Shown: positions 1 through 12,811, counted from the first letter of the stretch. The stretch: 64,000 nucleotides of DNA from Chrysomallon squamiferum (GCA_012295275.1 CM022677.1:12780934-12844933); one strand, 5' to 3'. Notes: generated from the sequence alone by a model not told the origin. Made by a program: numbers and translations.

Positions 1-146
1 AAATTAATGCTCCCGAAAACAGTGAGAACAGAAAAAAAAAATTAACAATTAATGATTTTATAGAGAGTAAGTTCTGTATTCTGTTGTAGAAGAAACCTGA
101 GAAAAGGAGGCTGACAGGTAGATCAAATGTTTTTTTGTTTTTTTTT

Positions 147-758
147 CTAATACAATAAATCTGTGAGAATATTGCACAACTCTTTGTTCTTTCTGAGAAG
201 CTCGTAGTAGCGTTTTGGCGGCTTTCGAAGTGCGTATAGCTCAGCTCGCAAATCTTCGTTGCTTCGCCAGAACAAATCAAATTCTTTAAACGGATTGAAC
301 TTGGGATGGTCCATGCATTTGGCAATATTCAGATGGTATTCCCCGATGCGGTATCCCCAGAGTGTTAACAGTTTCTCCACCTCGCTAGTGTACGCGTCCG
401 ATACCAAATTCAACTCAATCACGGTTTCCTACAGGTCCTCCAAAATAATATCTTTGGCCACTGCAAATAGTAAACAATTAGGTAAAGTTTTATATTAATA
501 TGTTGTTTGTTTGTTATTTTTGGTTTTAGATTAATACTTTATTATTTGTTTTTACAATTATATCTTTGATATGGTAGAAACGGGCGATATTTGTAATTAG
601 TCATGTGACATATTTGTCTGACTATTGATACTTACAAATTACCATCTCTTTGAATTCATACCTCTTAGCACTTCTTGTTTAGCCTCAATCATTTTTCTGA
701 ATTTTCTTTTATGTCTTCGACGCTTGACACACGGACAACACCAAGATAGCCATTTCAT
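147..758 (-). pseudogene. Small two-exon gene of unknown function with an in-frame stop
   Basis: Exon 1 is 758-662: an ATG opens a short basic, Cys-rich N-terminus (MKWLSWCCPC, then an Arg/Lys stretch) and ends at a GTATGA donor in phase 1. Exon 2 is 460-147, after a CTATTTGCAG acceptor, in matching phase, and ends at TAG. Read through, the product would be about 136 residues, with a charged, Trp/Tyr-rich C-terminal half (for example FDLFWRSNEDLRAELYALRK). A TAG at 431-429 interrupts the frame after about 42 codons, so the gene is broken or carries a nonsense allele. I do not recognise the family. The CCPC near the N-terminus could be a lipidation site, which is a guess. Two 3'-partial copies lie in the arms of the inverted duplication, near 26,317 and 48,860. 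Confidence 0.5.
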
Positions 759-774
759 TTTTTCTATTTTTGTT

Positions 775-895
775 TATTTGCTTTATAAACACAACTAAAC
801 ATGACTTTTGTTGCTAATTGTCTAGTTGCTAATGACGTAATAATATTCAAATTGACCAATCAGCTTCGACTTTCTGACGTCAACTAAATATAGAT
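775..895 (-). promoter_or_regulatory. CRE/CCAAT/TATA cluster upstream of the small minus-strand gene
   Basis: A perfect palindromic CRE (TGACGTCA) lies at 875-882, a CCAAT box at 856-860, a second CRE-like TGACGTAA at 833-840 and TTTATAAA at 782-789. All are directly upstream of the minus-strand ATG at 758. The TATA is only about 25 bases from that ATG, so either the 5' UTR is almost absent or the cluster drives another start. The order would also suit transcription to the right, where no convincing gene follows. Confidence 0.4.
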
Positions 896-1103
896 GAGCT
901 CATCACTAAAATTACATTTTCCTTTGTCAATACTACTACTAATAATAATAATAAATAAAAACAGAATAAATTTTATTCATTTAAAAAGTAATAATAATGA
1001 AGAATTAAATATTGTCCAAAACGAAGCTCTTCGTTTAAACCTCATTTTTTTATATAATAAATTAATTCCATATTAAATAATATAGTTATTAATAAAATTA
1101 ATT

Positions 1104-2460
1104 TTAATGGAATGTATAAAGGATATTTCCAATCATTTTCTTTTCCAATGATAGGTACAGTCCTATCACCATAAATACCCAAATCAATCGCCGTCTAGGT
1201 TTTCTTCTATTCCAATTATCCCATACTGGAGCGTCTATTCGTAGCTGCCAAGATTTTTTAATTCTCTCGAAATATTGTTTATAATTTTCAGATAAAATGT
1301 TTTCTTGTTCTGTATGTTTTATATTATCTTTTTTACCAGCAACCATAGTAGCTAATATAAACATTCCTCTCATAACACCAGGGCAACCACCAAGTCCAAT
1401 AGGAATGTATTTAGGACACATACCAGTCCTAACTATGAACTCTACTTCACTATAATGCGTTATTTGAAGATTAGCATGATAATTAAAGATTAATGTGTTA
1501 CCATTACTTGTTTTTTCACATCAGGATAAATACCTATCAAAAACACTGGTGGTCGATTAACTTCATTCGTTCTACGATTACTTCCGTCCATTTCTGTATT
1601 AACATTTTGATCACTTATATCATTTGCTGTCACAGCTTTTTAAATCAGTTTATTTTGATTACTATCATTTGCCATTGCTGGTGCACCTAACTGTTCACCA
1701 GCTAAATTCTGAAAATATGCTTTATAATCAACATTTCGATACTGATGATTAAAATAACTTGTCATAGCTTTTTCCACTGGATGTTGAGTGATATCAGTTA
1801 CTGTTATTTCATCCGTTGGCCACACTTCAAAATATTTTGCACTTACATTACTACATTGATAATTGGTCTTTTTCATGTTACCAGTAACTTGAGTGAAATT
1901 TAAAGTATGATTATTTTCTCCTGGAAATAATACTAGAGGAGTATCTTTACATTCATAATCTAAGGCAAACCCTCCTGCACTAATTACAGTTTCTCTGTAA
2001 CCGTCATGATTTTTTAAATCATAAATATAACTAGGTGTCAGTTATGTACATGTTTATATTATCATCATTCAGTGTCCAAGCATTATTTTAAACCTGCATT
2101 CCTGTATCTCTTGGCAAATAAATATTTCTATCAGGTTGTACCTTGATACTTCGATCATCGGTTTGATCCATACATTCTTCATCTCCAAATAAATTATTAT
2201 GACTATAATCACCTGTATTTTTTGTTGGTATCAGTAAAAGTCCACACTCTAGCATTTGGTGGAGCCATAGCAGGAACTTCATTAGGATCAGCCTTATTAT
2301 TGTTTAAAACATGAATCATCATATTATTAATATTGAATCCAAACTTTTTAATTCTATAACCTACAAATTCATCTGGTAAATTCCAATCTTCAGGATTAGT
2401 ACTAGCTTGTTTATACCAATAAGGTAACCCTTTGAGCCTGATTGTGTAGAACATGTCATG
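1104..2460 (-). pseudogene. Capsid-like fragment resembling a parvovirus (densovirus) structural protein, frameshifted
   Basis: Four minus-strand open segments follow one another in different frames: 2,454-2,209, 2,282-2,088, about 2,035-1,640 and 1,421-1,104. Together they look like one protein of roughly 450 residues cut by several frameshifts and stops. Pro/Asn/Tyr/Trp-rich composition, segment order and a basic tail near 1,200 suggest the core of a densovirus-type capsid protein. The attribution rests on memory of the family, not on a search. No replication-protein gene or terminal hairpin is visible nearby, so an old integrated fragment is more likely than a whole viral genome. Another small DNA virus or an uncharacterised host gene is possible. 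It is non-functional as read. Confidence 0.42.
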
Positions 2461-2585
2461 CCATTTGGCATCTTTTCATATCCTTCAGGCATTCCTTCAG
2501 ACATGTCAGGTGGGTTTTAACTCCAACGATGAGTTTTTAGTCTCAGAAAAAATGTACATCGTAATGCATTGTATCAATCATCCAT

Positions 2586-3265
2586 GCAGGTATGCATTTT
2601 TTTAAATCTCTATTATGACTAAACAAAAAATATTATACCCAGGAAACTTTTATATGTGAACTTTATGCATACATGTAGGCCTACAATGTCTTACTCGATG
2701 GTCAAAAGAGATGGTGATTCCTAGCATCCAGAATTGATCATTCAGGTTTTAGTCAATCAGATGTTAATGGCTGAAAAGGTGTTATTTTCATGTATGTGCA
2801 TTTTTTAAATCTATATTGTGGCTAAACAAAAAATATTACACCCAGGAAACTTTTATATGTTTTAGATAACATGTGGGAGATTAAATTTCAATAAAGGTCA
2901 TCTCAAGATCACGTGATCCACACGGTCAATTTCAAGGTCATTGCAAAGGTCAAAAGGTCAAGGTACTCCAATATTTTCCAAACTAAACAAAAATGGCAGA
3001 TTTGGTATCCTTGTCATTTTGCCTTTCTAACAATACCAATTTTGTGAAGATTGGCCCAGTAGTTCCTGAGATATGAGGGTTCTAAGGTTGGTGGTCACAT
3101 GGTGGCAAAAATCTCAAAATTCCGTGGGCCGTATCTCCCACACCACTGGTCTGATTGGGCTAATATTTCAGATTTGGTGCTGTGGGATCCCAGTCAACAA
3201 GTATACCAAGTTTCATAAAAATCTGAGACGGTCGGGTTTAAACCATTGGGTGATTTGACACGGAA
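2586..3265. repeat. Interspersed repeat with clustered AGGTCA half-sites
   Basis: A segment of about 70 bp is duplicated in direct orientation (2,586-2,659 and 2,794-2,863, sharing an ATATTA(T/C)ACCCAGGAAAC core). Next comes a block with AGGTCA at 2,895-2,900, 2,935-2,940, 2,947-2,952 and 2,955-2,960. The segment 3,060-3,265 has the look of a dispersed non-coding repeat and encodes nothing convincing. Confidence 0.4.
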
Positions 3266-3269
3266 TGAC

Positions 3270-4020
3270 CCTTTTAATATGATTAATAATGTATAGACTA
3301 AGTCAGCAATTTAACATAAATCTTTAAAAATACTAAATCATAAATAACCTGACAGAAAACAACCTGTCAAAGAAAATTAGTATATTTTCTTTTAATTGTT
3401 TTATTAGTCTATTTAAAAAAATAAATAAATAAATTAATTAATAATAATAATAATAATAGTTTTATTAGTCTATTTAAAAAAATTAAAAAAATAAATAAAT
3501 AAAATAATAATAATAATAATACAAATTTAAAATTCTCAGTGAGTTGTTGTGTGGTGTTTTCTTTTAAAATAAATTTAATTACTGGCCACCCAAAATTTGC
3601 CCGATAGGCTGATACATCATTATGATCATATACTGATAAAGTGATTGGTAAAACAAAATTAAAGACTAAACATGATTTCTTGTTTATATGACATTGTTTA
3701 TGCTGTTCACATTAGTACAAACACTTGTGAATTTTATTAATGATCGAGAGTCGTTATTTGAAACAAAAAAATAATAATAATAATAAAAAAAATAAAAAAA
3801 TAAATAAATAAATAATTATTGTTGCCGATTAAGATGGCTGCCATCATGCGGCTATGACTTTTAAATTATAAATAAATAAAACCAAAAAAATCCAAACACA
3901 TTAACAACAATAATAATAAATAGTAATACCTGTCTCCTGTAATGTTTTAAGAAATTTCTTTGTTAGATCATAATGTGATTACACCAATTCTGAATAAGAT
4001 TCTTCGAACGTCAAAATAAA
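3270..4020. other. AT-rich stretch without a recognised gene
   Basis: Runs of TAA, AAT and TAAA repeats (around 3,440-3,520 and 3,765-3,815) sit in otherwise unremarkable AT-rich sequence. No coding frame is supported. Confidence 0.6.
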
Positions 4021-4024
4021 AGTA

Positions 4025-4375
4025 AATCCGTAAAGACCGGCAATCATCCCGCATTTTTCCGAAACTAATACAGTGGACAAAAAAAAAGAAAAAAGTTGTG
4101 ATCAAATAAAATAAATAAAGGAACATAATAACCTTTATTAATATACATACTAATTATAAATCGAAATGGTTCTTTTTTTATTATTGTTAGATTTTTTTTA
4201 TTCTTTTTTAGTCTTATTATTAGCCAATCGTAAATCCGTAAACACCGGCAATCATCCCGCATTTTTCTGCAACTACTAAAAAAAAGAAGAAAAAAGTTTA
4301 AAACAAATAAAATAAATAAGGGAACATAAACCTTTATTAACATATACGTACTAATTATAAATCGATATGGTTCTT
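4025..4375. repeat. Two-copy tandem duplication, about 190-bp period
   Basis: The segment beginning AAATCCGTAAAGACCGGCAA near 4,024 recurs near 4,220 with a few substitutions. Both copies end at the same AATTATAAATCGA-type stretch (about 4,155 and 4,355). Confidence 0.7.
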
Positions 4376-4379
4376 TTTT

Positions 4380-5019
4380 TCAAATAAACGGTGTTGTTAT
4401 TTTTTTTTACCTATTTTTTCTTTCTTCTTCTTAATTTATCTTAATGCACCACATAAAATCACAAAGCTTAGAACTCACACTACAATACGTTGCTAATTAT
4501 TGTCCAGGAATTTACCAAGGTTTTATATAGGTCTGAAAACATTGTCTTAAAAAAGAAAGAAATAATAATATAATATAAAATAAAAATTTACAACTATGGC
4601 AACTCAGAGAGATTGGAAATAAATAATCATTTTCCTTTGTTTTATCTGCATTGCATTTTAAACTGTGTAGTCTTTGTAAGCTATCGCATATATGAAAACT
4701 GTGTATGCGTTAAAACAACAAATAATCCCATCAAACAATTCATAATGGCACTACATTTAAAGTTTATTTCTCTTATAACAAAAATGTGTGTGTACGTGTG
4801 TGTGTGTGTGTGTGTGCGATCAATGTTTGAACCTATTCTGACATCTATTATCAATAACAAAGTAGAAACTAATCAAATGAAGGGTGTATTCACCTTTTCG
4901 GGTGTCTTTTCCTGGAGTGCTGAAATGTTAAATAAAAACATATGAAAGTAAATATGTTTTAATATATTTCTTAAATTTCCATTGTTACCACATAACATTT
5001 CTTTTGATTATTAATATTA

Positions 5020-5050
<31 letters not shown>

Positions 5051-6430
5051 TGAACTGTATTAAGGAGTGATTAATGTGAATCAAGTGAAAAGTGACACAA
5101 CGTAATGCAATAATCAGTCAAGACAAATACATTTATGTTGTTAAATGTCTAAGTACATGAAGATTAACAATGATAAAATATTTTATTACAATATATGTCT
5201 ACTGTGTTAGCGTCTGTAAAAATAAAAACTTCAAAACAAGGGTAAATAAATAAATAATAATAACAACAATAAAATAATAAAAACGACACAAACACAGAGA
5301 TACCTGAACTAACATTTATTTTTGTAATAACAACAAACAGAAAGTAAAAAAGATATGTACTTAAGTAAGAAAAAAGAGAGTTCCGTGTGACTGACTCAGG
5401 GTTGGATTTAATGTGCTTGCCTCCCATAGGCTAAAGAAAGTTTACCGCCTCCCCCTCTAGGCTCAAGTCCCCCTCACCCTTCCCTCTTAATATGAATGGT
5501 TATAACTTATGATCTAGTTCAAAGTAAAAACCTGGTTTTACATTCACATAATGATTTATTTATAAATCTAATGTGAAAATACGAGTTTATTGCGCTTTTC
5601 AGCCATTGACTTCAATGTAAAAATGACGAAACCGTTTTCAACTAAAGATTTCCAGTGACGTAGAAAGATCCGCGGGAAATATAAATATGTCGACTAAACA
5701 GACATATCTCAGATCTATCTTGAGAAAAGGTCAAACCGAGCGTTGGGCCTATAATTCCCACAAATATCTGTAACTACCGTCAATGTTTTCACACACACAC
5801 ACTCACGCACAGTCATACACGGAGTCGGTTTTAAGCCAATATATATGTATATATATCATGATCATAATCAGGTTAATGTGAAAAAGTAGTACAATAATTC
5901 TTCTAGTACTTCAAATAGTATATTATTTGTTTTAAGAGACAACTCTAGGTCTTATTTAAGAAGCTTTCCAAGACAACTTAGAAATGTAATATGTGTAATT
6001 ATCAGCATAATTTTTAATCAACATTATATTATGTATACATAAACTCATTTTATAAAATATGAATTAACGTTATGTTCCTTGTGAAATTAGGCGGGCCACT
6101 CAGACATCCGCGATTGAAAAAGACTGAAAGGATTAAATGAGTAAACACGCAAAAGAAAATGTAAAACAAAATACAGAATAAAAAAATGATATATAGAAGC
6201 GACAGAATGAAACAAAGCAAATATAATTAGATTGAAAGAACGAAAGCATAAAAGAACGAGAGACAGAATTAAATATGATAATAAATAAATAAAATAAAAT
6301 AAAATAAAATATAATCGACTGCTTGGAGAAAAAGTATTTCAAACGTCATGGGCATGTAATTTATAAATTTTTGTTCAGGTTGACTGAACTCATTGTATTT
6401 ATTTGTTTAACTTTCTTTTCTTCTTTTTGG
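4380..6430. other. Gene-free AT-rich stretch with GT/AC microsatellites
   Basis: GT runs occur at about 4,785-4,817 and 5,022-5,050 and an AC run near 5,790. The part 5,400-5,760 is less AT-rich and looks like an old interspersed repeat. Open frames here are short, low in complexity and unsupported. Confidence 0.5.
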
Positions 6431-6434
6431 TTTC

Positions 6435-6437
<3 letters not shown>

Positions 6438-6522
<85 letters not shown>
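6438..6522. repeat. (CT)n microsatellite
   Basis: An uninterrupted CT dinucleotide run of about 85 bp. Open frames across it encode only Ser-Leu repeats and are not genes. Confidence 0.95.
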
Positions 6523-6523
<1 letters not shown>

Positions 6524-6594
6524 GCACTGTTTATTATAAACTTAGCTCGCTTTGCTGGTACAGGGAAATATGTTCACGAATGAAGAGCTACCAA

Positions 6595-6888
6595 ACACAT
6601 GTACACACACACATTCACACACACAAACACACACACATTCACACACACATGTACACACACACATGTACACACACAAACACACACACACATTCACACACAC
6701 ATACACACACACATTCACACACACATGTACACAAACACATGTACACACACAAACACACACACATTCACACACACATTCACACACACATTCACACACACAA
6801 ACACACACACATTCACACACACATGTACACAAACACATGTACACACACAAACACACACACACATTCACACACACATACACACAGAGGG
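6595..6888. repeat. AC-rich minisatellite with higher-order structure
   Basis: CA runs are punctuated by ATTCAC, ATGTAC and AAACAC variants. A block with two ATGTAC motifs flanking an AAACAC recurs about 96-100 bp apart (near 6,711 and 6,807), so the array evolved by duplication of longer blocks. The His/Thr and Cys/Val open frames on both strands are artefacts of the repeat. Confidence 0.9.
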
Positions 6889-7227
6889 ATTTGTGGTTTA
6901 TCTTTAAAAAACAACAACCGCGCGGTCACAGCTAACAGTCGACATCCGAATAAACCATAATTTACAATGGAGAAACAACAGCAACGATACTAACAACAAC
7001 TACAACATAAACTAGTTCTGGATAAATCGCTAGATCTGATTTCACAAATAAAATATTTAAAACGGAGGACAAACGAAGAAACAAAGGCATATAAATATTA
7101 ATTAATATTCTTTAGATACTTCAGTGCCTGTTTGACCATCTGCTTCAAAGCATGCACGCACAAAAACACGCGCGCTCACAGACACACAGACACACACACA
7201 CGCACACACACAGAAATATGTATGCAC

Positions 7228-7490
7228 CAGAGCTGTAACGATTACCACGATACAGAATCGTATTGTGATACAAAGGCCCCGATACGATACATCGATTCGG
7301 GAAGGATGTTTCCCGATACAATATGACATTTTAATAATTTTTGGTATGGAGTTGATGAAGATATTTACATACAATGAAAACGTAACATCCACGTTTCGCC
7401 GCTGTAATTCCCGAACATTCAGGTTACTATTAACAGTCCTCGAGGTTGCTGTCGTCACGTAACCTGAACACATCATCTCATGGCATGGAG
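7228..7490. mobile_element. Possible hAT-type DNA transposon terminal fragment
   Basis: The segment opens with CAGAGCTGTAACGATTA and continues with repeated CGATAC motifs. That style is common at the ends of non-autonomous hAT-family elements. I cannot find the opposite terminal inverted repeat or an 8-bp target duplication, so this is a weak call based on resemblance. Confidence 0.22.
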
Positions 7491-7499
7491 GACAAGAGC

Positions 7500-7700
7500 A
7501 CATTTATTTATTTTTTTAATATTTTTCATGAAATTTACTTTTCAGAAAGATTAATATGTTCCATTATACACGAAATCGGTTGATTTATTATCTCAGAATA
7601 ACCTAATATATATTTTATAACAGTCCCATAGGACTCTTTTTTATTTCTACAGTTTAAAATGCGGCGGCTCTCTCAGTTTTGCCTTCAGTGAATTAAATAT

Positions 7701-7735
<35 letters not shown>

Positions 7736-8449
7736 TGATTAATTGTTGTTGCTGTTGTTGTTGTTGTTATTATTACTATTATTATTTTATTTTATTTATT
7801 TATTTTTCTTTATTTTATTATTCTTTTTTCTTTTTTGTACATTTTATTTAACATATTTTACGTTTGAACGTTAGATGCATTTTTAAAAGTAATTACAGTA
7901 GTATTACTGAATTTTAACGTGGATAAAACGTCATAGGCTGCCACTTTTAAAAAAGAAAAGAAAAAACTGAGATGTGCCTAACAAGTCTCAATAACTTTCT
8001 TCACACATGTATCTTAATTTTCCAGTGTTAAGTATTTTAAATATTTAGTGGTAAAACGTTAAAAAGATGTTTAGTTTGAAACTATATATGTATACAAATA
8101 TGTGTGTATGTATGTATGTATGTACGTATGTATGTATGTATGTATTATGTATGTATATATGCATATGTATGTATGTGTGTATGTGTATGTTTGTTAATTG
8201 AAAGAAGTACAAGATCTTGTAATAGAAACAAATCAGACGTCATATTGGATGTTAATGATTCGCTGTGTTTGATTGTACCGAGCATTCAGTTATGTGTGTT
8301 CTATTTTTATTTATTTACTTATTTGTGTGTGTGTGTGCGCGCGCCCATGTATTTGCATATTGCTTCGTTTAGTTTTCATTTTACGTTTAAAATTAAAATA
8401 ATTTAACAATATAAAAAAAACACGGGTATTTTGTTTTTATTCTACTTTA

Positions 8450-8488
<39 letters not shown>

Positions 8489-9559
8489 CTTAGTAGTATT
8501 TTAAGTACAAAATAAGAACGTTTAAGGGGTTTTAAAAAATATTCGGTGCGTGTTTTCTCTCCTTAACTTTCAAATCTGGCTACGCCTCTGATGGGTGCTG
8601 AGGATATAAAATAGACTTAAGTTTACAATCTTCATGTTCATAACTTGACAAACCGTATATACGTTTTACTAAGGCAAATACTGATTACACTATTTCTAAG
8701 ATACATAATTACACGCCAGTCCTGATAGAATTAGTTCGTGAAAACAACGAATGATGCTGCCCTGTTGAAATAAAAATGCAAGAACAAATTCACGTAATTT
8801 GTATTATTATTTTTTTTTTTTATACTCCTTTACTGAACATTAACTTAAACAAATACAATGAAACAAATAAAAGACCGGAAGCACACTTTCAATCGTTTGG
8901 GTTGTCAGATATTGTGCAAAATAAACTGACGTCGAAATATTAAAATTCTCTGGTTGTCGTTCCTGACTAATAACAAGATAAGAAGATGTCTGAACAAGTT
9001 TGTAACATGAAAAATAATAAGAGAAACCAAAAATAATTGTCTTTGGAAAGTGAAATGTAGACGCCAACTTGAGCATGGTATAATATCTAAGTTTATATAT
9101 TTTATCCACGTTAACTGAATTCTTAGCAGAGATATTGGACATTACCGATATCGAAACAATTTATTATGTCTAGTATAAATATAAAGATTTAAACTCAGTA
9201 AAAACTTAGATTGTTTACAATATTATCATATATGGATATAGAAAATAATATAACATATCGATTCGGTCTATGTTATGAAAGGTGGTAGTAAATTTATTTG
9301 GAAGAAAAATAAAATATATAAATTCAACAACTTATGTTTAATATTACAATTATTTTATATTTGACTATTGACCCTCAAAAGTGTTTACACTGTTGTTGTT
9401 TCTTCAATTGACTGTCATTAGCCGTTTAATATAGTTGTTGTTGTTTTTGTTGTGGTTGTTGTCAAACATAAAGAAGAACGCAGATTACCTTATCTATATT
9501 TCAGTAACAGTTTTTAAAATAATTCTTAATTATTATTATTATAATTCATTCATTGTCAG

Positions 9560-9599
<40 letters not shown>

Positions 9600-9870
9600 T
9601 AAATTTGGTATATTGATAATAATAATAATAATCAAAATCATCATCATTTAATTTTTTATTTTAAATTTTTTTCATTTGGTTTCTGTAATTTGTATTATTT
9701 CTTCATTTTGTTGCTATTTCAGTAATATTATATTTTATGACATTTTATTATTTTTCTTTTTTCTATAACTTATTCATTTAATTTATTTGCATTATGTATT
9801 TTAAATACATATATATATACCTGAGTGTGTGTGTGTATGTATGTGTGGATATATACATATACTATCTTAA
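7500..9870. other. Gene-free AT-rich stretch with microsatellites
   Basis: Contains an ATTT run (7,700-7,735), an ATGT run (8,100-8,190), a GT/GC run (8,323-8,343), poly-T (8,459-8,489) and an ATT run (9,560-9,599). The only longer frame (8,840-9,142, minus) has no recognisable motif or splice context. Confidence 0.5.
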
Positions 9871-9874
9871 TTCT

Positions 9875-9939
9875 TCAGAGCGAGCTGTTGTGAAGCACGT
9901 CTATGATGGGCAAGCTTTCTGAGAAGTCAGTGGGTGTGT
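9875..9939 (-). CDS. Short terminal exon, paralogous to 23,154-23,218
   Basis: After a pyrimidine-rich tract and a GTGTGACAG acceptor, 65 bases encode a short Ser/Asp-containing tail ending HNSSL and TGA. The segment at 23,154-23,218 has the same acceptor end (GACAG), the same 65-base length, no indel and the same terminal HNSSL-stop, although many bases differ. Same length without indels and retained frame suggest selection on a coding tail. The function and the parent gene are unknown. Confidence 0.4.
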
Positions 9940-9942
9940 CTG

Positions 9943-10281
9943 TCACACAAAAGAGTTTTGGGTAAGGAAAGAGAGTGGGTTCTCGTTACGATTGCAGGAC
10001 ACAAGGGAGTGTCCAGCATATCGGATCGTAACGAGTCGGTTCCGATGTTTCGTAGACGATATCTGCTCCTTGTTGTTTCCGCCACTTGTCTGGCTTGTTG
10101 AAGGTCTCCTATTCATCATAGGGTCCGTGTTGGTTGCGTCCTGTTTGTTTGTTCTCTTCTCGGCTGCTGTAGATGTTTCCTTGTTCTTTTTGACTGCTTC
10201 CCTCTGGTCCAACAATTCCAAACTTATTATTTTTTGTTTTGCCATTGGTATTTTTATTGATTTAAAAGATGCTGTAAACAC
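9943..10281 (-). CDS. Uncharacterised basic, Ser/Thr/Asn-rich open frame, possibly an exon
   Basis: An open frame of 112 codons with Lys/Arg/Thr/Ser/Asn-rich composition (for example MAKQKIISLELLDQREAVKK). It is more complex than the surrounding sequence. A plausible acceptor (TTTTAGTTACAG) lies just before its 5' end on the minus strand, and the conserved terminal exon at 9,875-9,939 lies immediately downstream. I see no clear donor to join the two. It may be a disordered region of an unknown protein or chance. Confidence 0.3.
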   Translation of the reverse strand: MFTASFKSIKIPMAKQKIISLELLDQREAVKKNKETSTAAEKRTNKQDATNTDPMMNRRPSTSQTSGGNNKEQISSTKHRNRLVTIRYAGHSLVSCNRNENPLSFLTQNSFV

Positions 10282-10299
10282 CTGTAACTAAAAAGAATA

Positions 10300-12790
10300 A
10301 GAACATGAATGTAGTTAACTTATTTACATTTTATTTTATTTATTGATTTTTTTTTTTTATTTTAATTTAAAAGATGTTATAAATGGTGTATATGTATAAT
10401 TATGATACCTAGATTAAACAAATTAGTTGGGTTTTGCCTTGATGCTCATGGAAAGGCTCACATATAACAAGAAAAACAACAAACTTAATGATACTATTGA
10501 AAAAAAAAATTAATATATAAGAAAATGATATAAATATGGTATCATTTTCTTATAAAAATTATGTCAATTCTTTATGTGCCTGCATTTATGTGCCTGCACA
10601 TATATATATATATATATATATATCAATATCAACATATATATATATATATCAACAAAATAGAAAATAAACTCAGCAAATAAAGCATAAAATCAATTTATTT
10701 AGCAGACTTTAAAAAAAAAAACCAAAACAGGTGTCTAGATTAATTTTTAATACTAGCTCCTGTTAAATAATGTAATTAATTATCCAATGTAATAATTTAA
10801 AACAGGTGAAAAAATAAGTAAACAAGTAACAGCTTTTTACAATATTTTGTTACTTGTTTATTATGCACATGTAATTTGACCTTATCAGTATTATGTTTTT
10901 TATAGGCATTTTTGATTAATTAATTTTTATATTTGCTACAATTTTGCTGTTGAATTTGGCTTTTTTACTTCATTGTTACTGATTCTTGGTAAAAATAAAA
11001 AAGATATCAAATTGTTTTCAGGGTGTTTTTATTTTAAATTGTATTTGCTTTCTTTCTTTATTTCATGTTTTAACACTATAAACAGTCTTATCAAAAGAGT
11101 GTTATTTCCCTTATGTTATGAAAATTATTATCCATGGTCAGTTGCTCATAATATCATAATAATAATAATAATAAAAATAAATAAATAAATAAAATAAATA
11201 AATAAACCAGTGATAACAATAACCAAACTAATAATAATTAAAATAATAATAATAAAAATATTACTGGTAACTAAAACTAAGACAAATGAAAAATAAATAA
11301 TGTTAATTGTTAATACTAAAACAGGTTTATTTCTGATTCAAATAAACGTAATTTTATTTTATTTTATTTTATTTTTTATTTTTATTTTTTATCTACATGT
11401 TGGGGTTTTGATTAAAACAAAACAGGACAAATTACAAAATAAAACTGGAAGTAAACTTCGTGAAGCTAATAAATGTACAAATTTGGTTCCAAGAATTTAT
11501 TAAATTGTAATTCAATTCTCAATATATAAATAATATTTACTGGAAAAGTAAAATGTATTCTTAAATATTAATCAAAAGGAAACATAGAACTATATATATA
11601 TAGAAGCAAATACAAATTTCCAGTCACCGAAATGTTAAGGATTATCAGTGAATGAAAGCTATTACATTTTACTAGTTAAAATACATTTTAAATGGAATAA
11701 CAAGTGTTGCTATCAAATATTTATTTCATGGAAGACTCAAAAATGATAACTATTGTGCATGTACATACATGTGTGCATTTGTATATATGTGTGTGTGAGT
11801 TGTGTTTGTGAATAAAAAGCACTCATTGACACACAAATATACAGACACATACAAAGAAAAACATTTATATAAATTTCTTTATTAGTATAAATCTACTGTG
11901 TTGTAATATCAGTTATACAGAAAATTATATTAAACTGTATTTATTACTAATTTCATCTCATGCAAATCAAGCAATATTAATTTAAATTCAAAAGTAATAA
12001 CATCAAATAAATAATATTAAATATGATAAACTACAATAATGACAATAATAAATTAATAATAAATTAATAAATCAAGCAGTTTTATTAAAGATTCTATTAA
12101 TATTACTGGAACTAAACTAAGACCTGCTATATATATACATATATATATATATATACAACAATTATTACAATAAATACTTTTTAAAAGTCACCTAAATGAT
12201 AATAAAATATTGTGAGACAATTTAAATTCGTTTTTATTTTATTTATTCTTCATTAAGTGATGCTGAAGATGCATAAAACATAAGAAATTTGGAAATGGAG
12301 GACGTACCAGTTTCAATGTATATCATATTTCTGAACTAGAACTAACTCGCAATAGCTCAATGGAAATCTTTTTTTAAAACATTTTAATAAATTTATAAAT
12401 TTCACACTAGTATACACGTGCAAAACATACTTACTGTTACAAAGCGAGTTTTCAGATTGATAAAGAAATCATCGAATATGAAAACATTCAGCATGATAAT
12501 TATAGCTTCACCCGTCTTCTCGGTTTCGGTCTATCAAACATTAGTTCTATTTCTGTCGCTGGAGAGCAGCGTCTTCGTAGCTTTAGGAAATGGTGAGGTT
12601 AATATGCTATTATCTGTCTAATTATACTGATAATTAATCCTCTCATTATTAATATATTCTGCTGTATAGCAAATAATTATATTGTCAATATCTCACTAAT
12701 TAAAACTGCATAACCCCGTTCAAATAAAGTAAATAAAGAAAACAGTCTCATTATCATTCGTATAAACTTTACCACGTATTATAAAAAATA
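10300..12790. other. Gene-free AT-rich stretch
   Basis: TA runs lie at 10,602-10,622, 10,634-10,648 and about 12,125-12,155, with TAA/TAAA runs around 11,155-11,205. An open frame at 12,418-12,621 lacks support. On the minus strand near 12,433 a GTAAGT donor follows a short open stretch, but no acceptor or motif supports an exon. Confidence 0.5.
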
Positions 12791-12810
12791 TAATATTATA
12801 ATGATAATAC

Positions 12811-12811
12811 C

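Noticed and set aside
6403-6960. Long plus-strand frame with Ser-Leu and His-Thr repeats
   Set aside because: It is entirely the CT microsatellite and the AC minisatellite; frames on both strands are open for the same reason.
12430-12600. Possible minus-strand exon with GTAAGT donor
   Set aside because: Short, no recognised motif, no convincing acceptor and interrupted frames.
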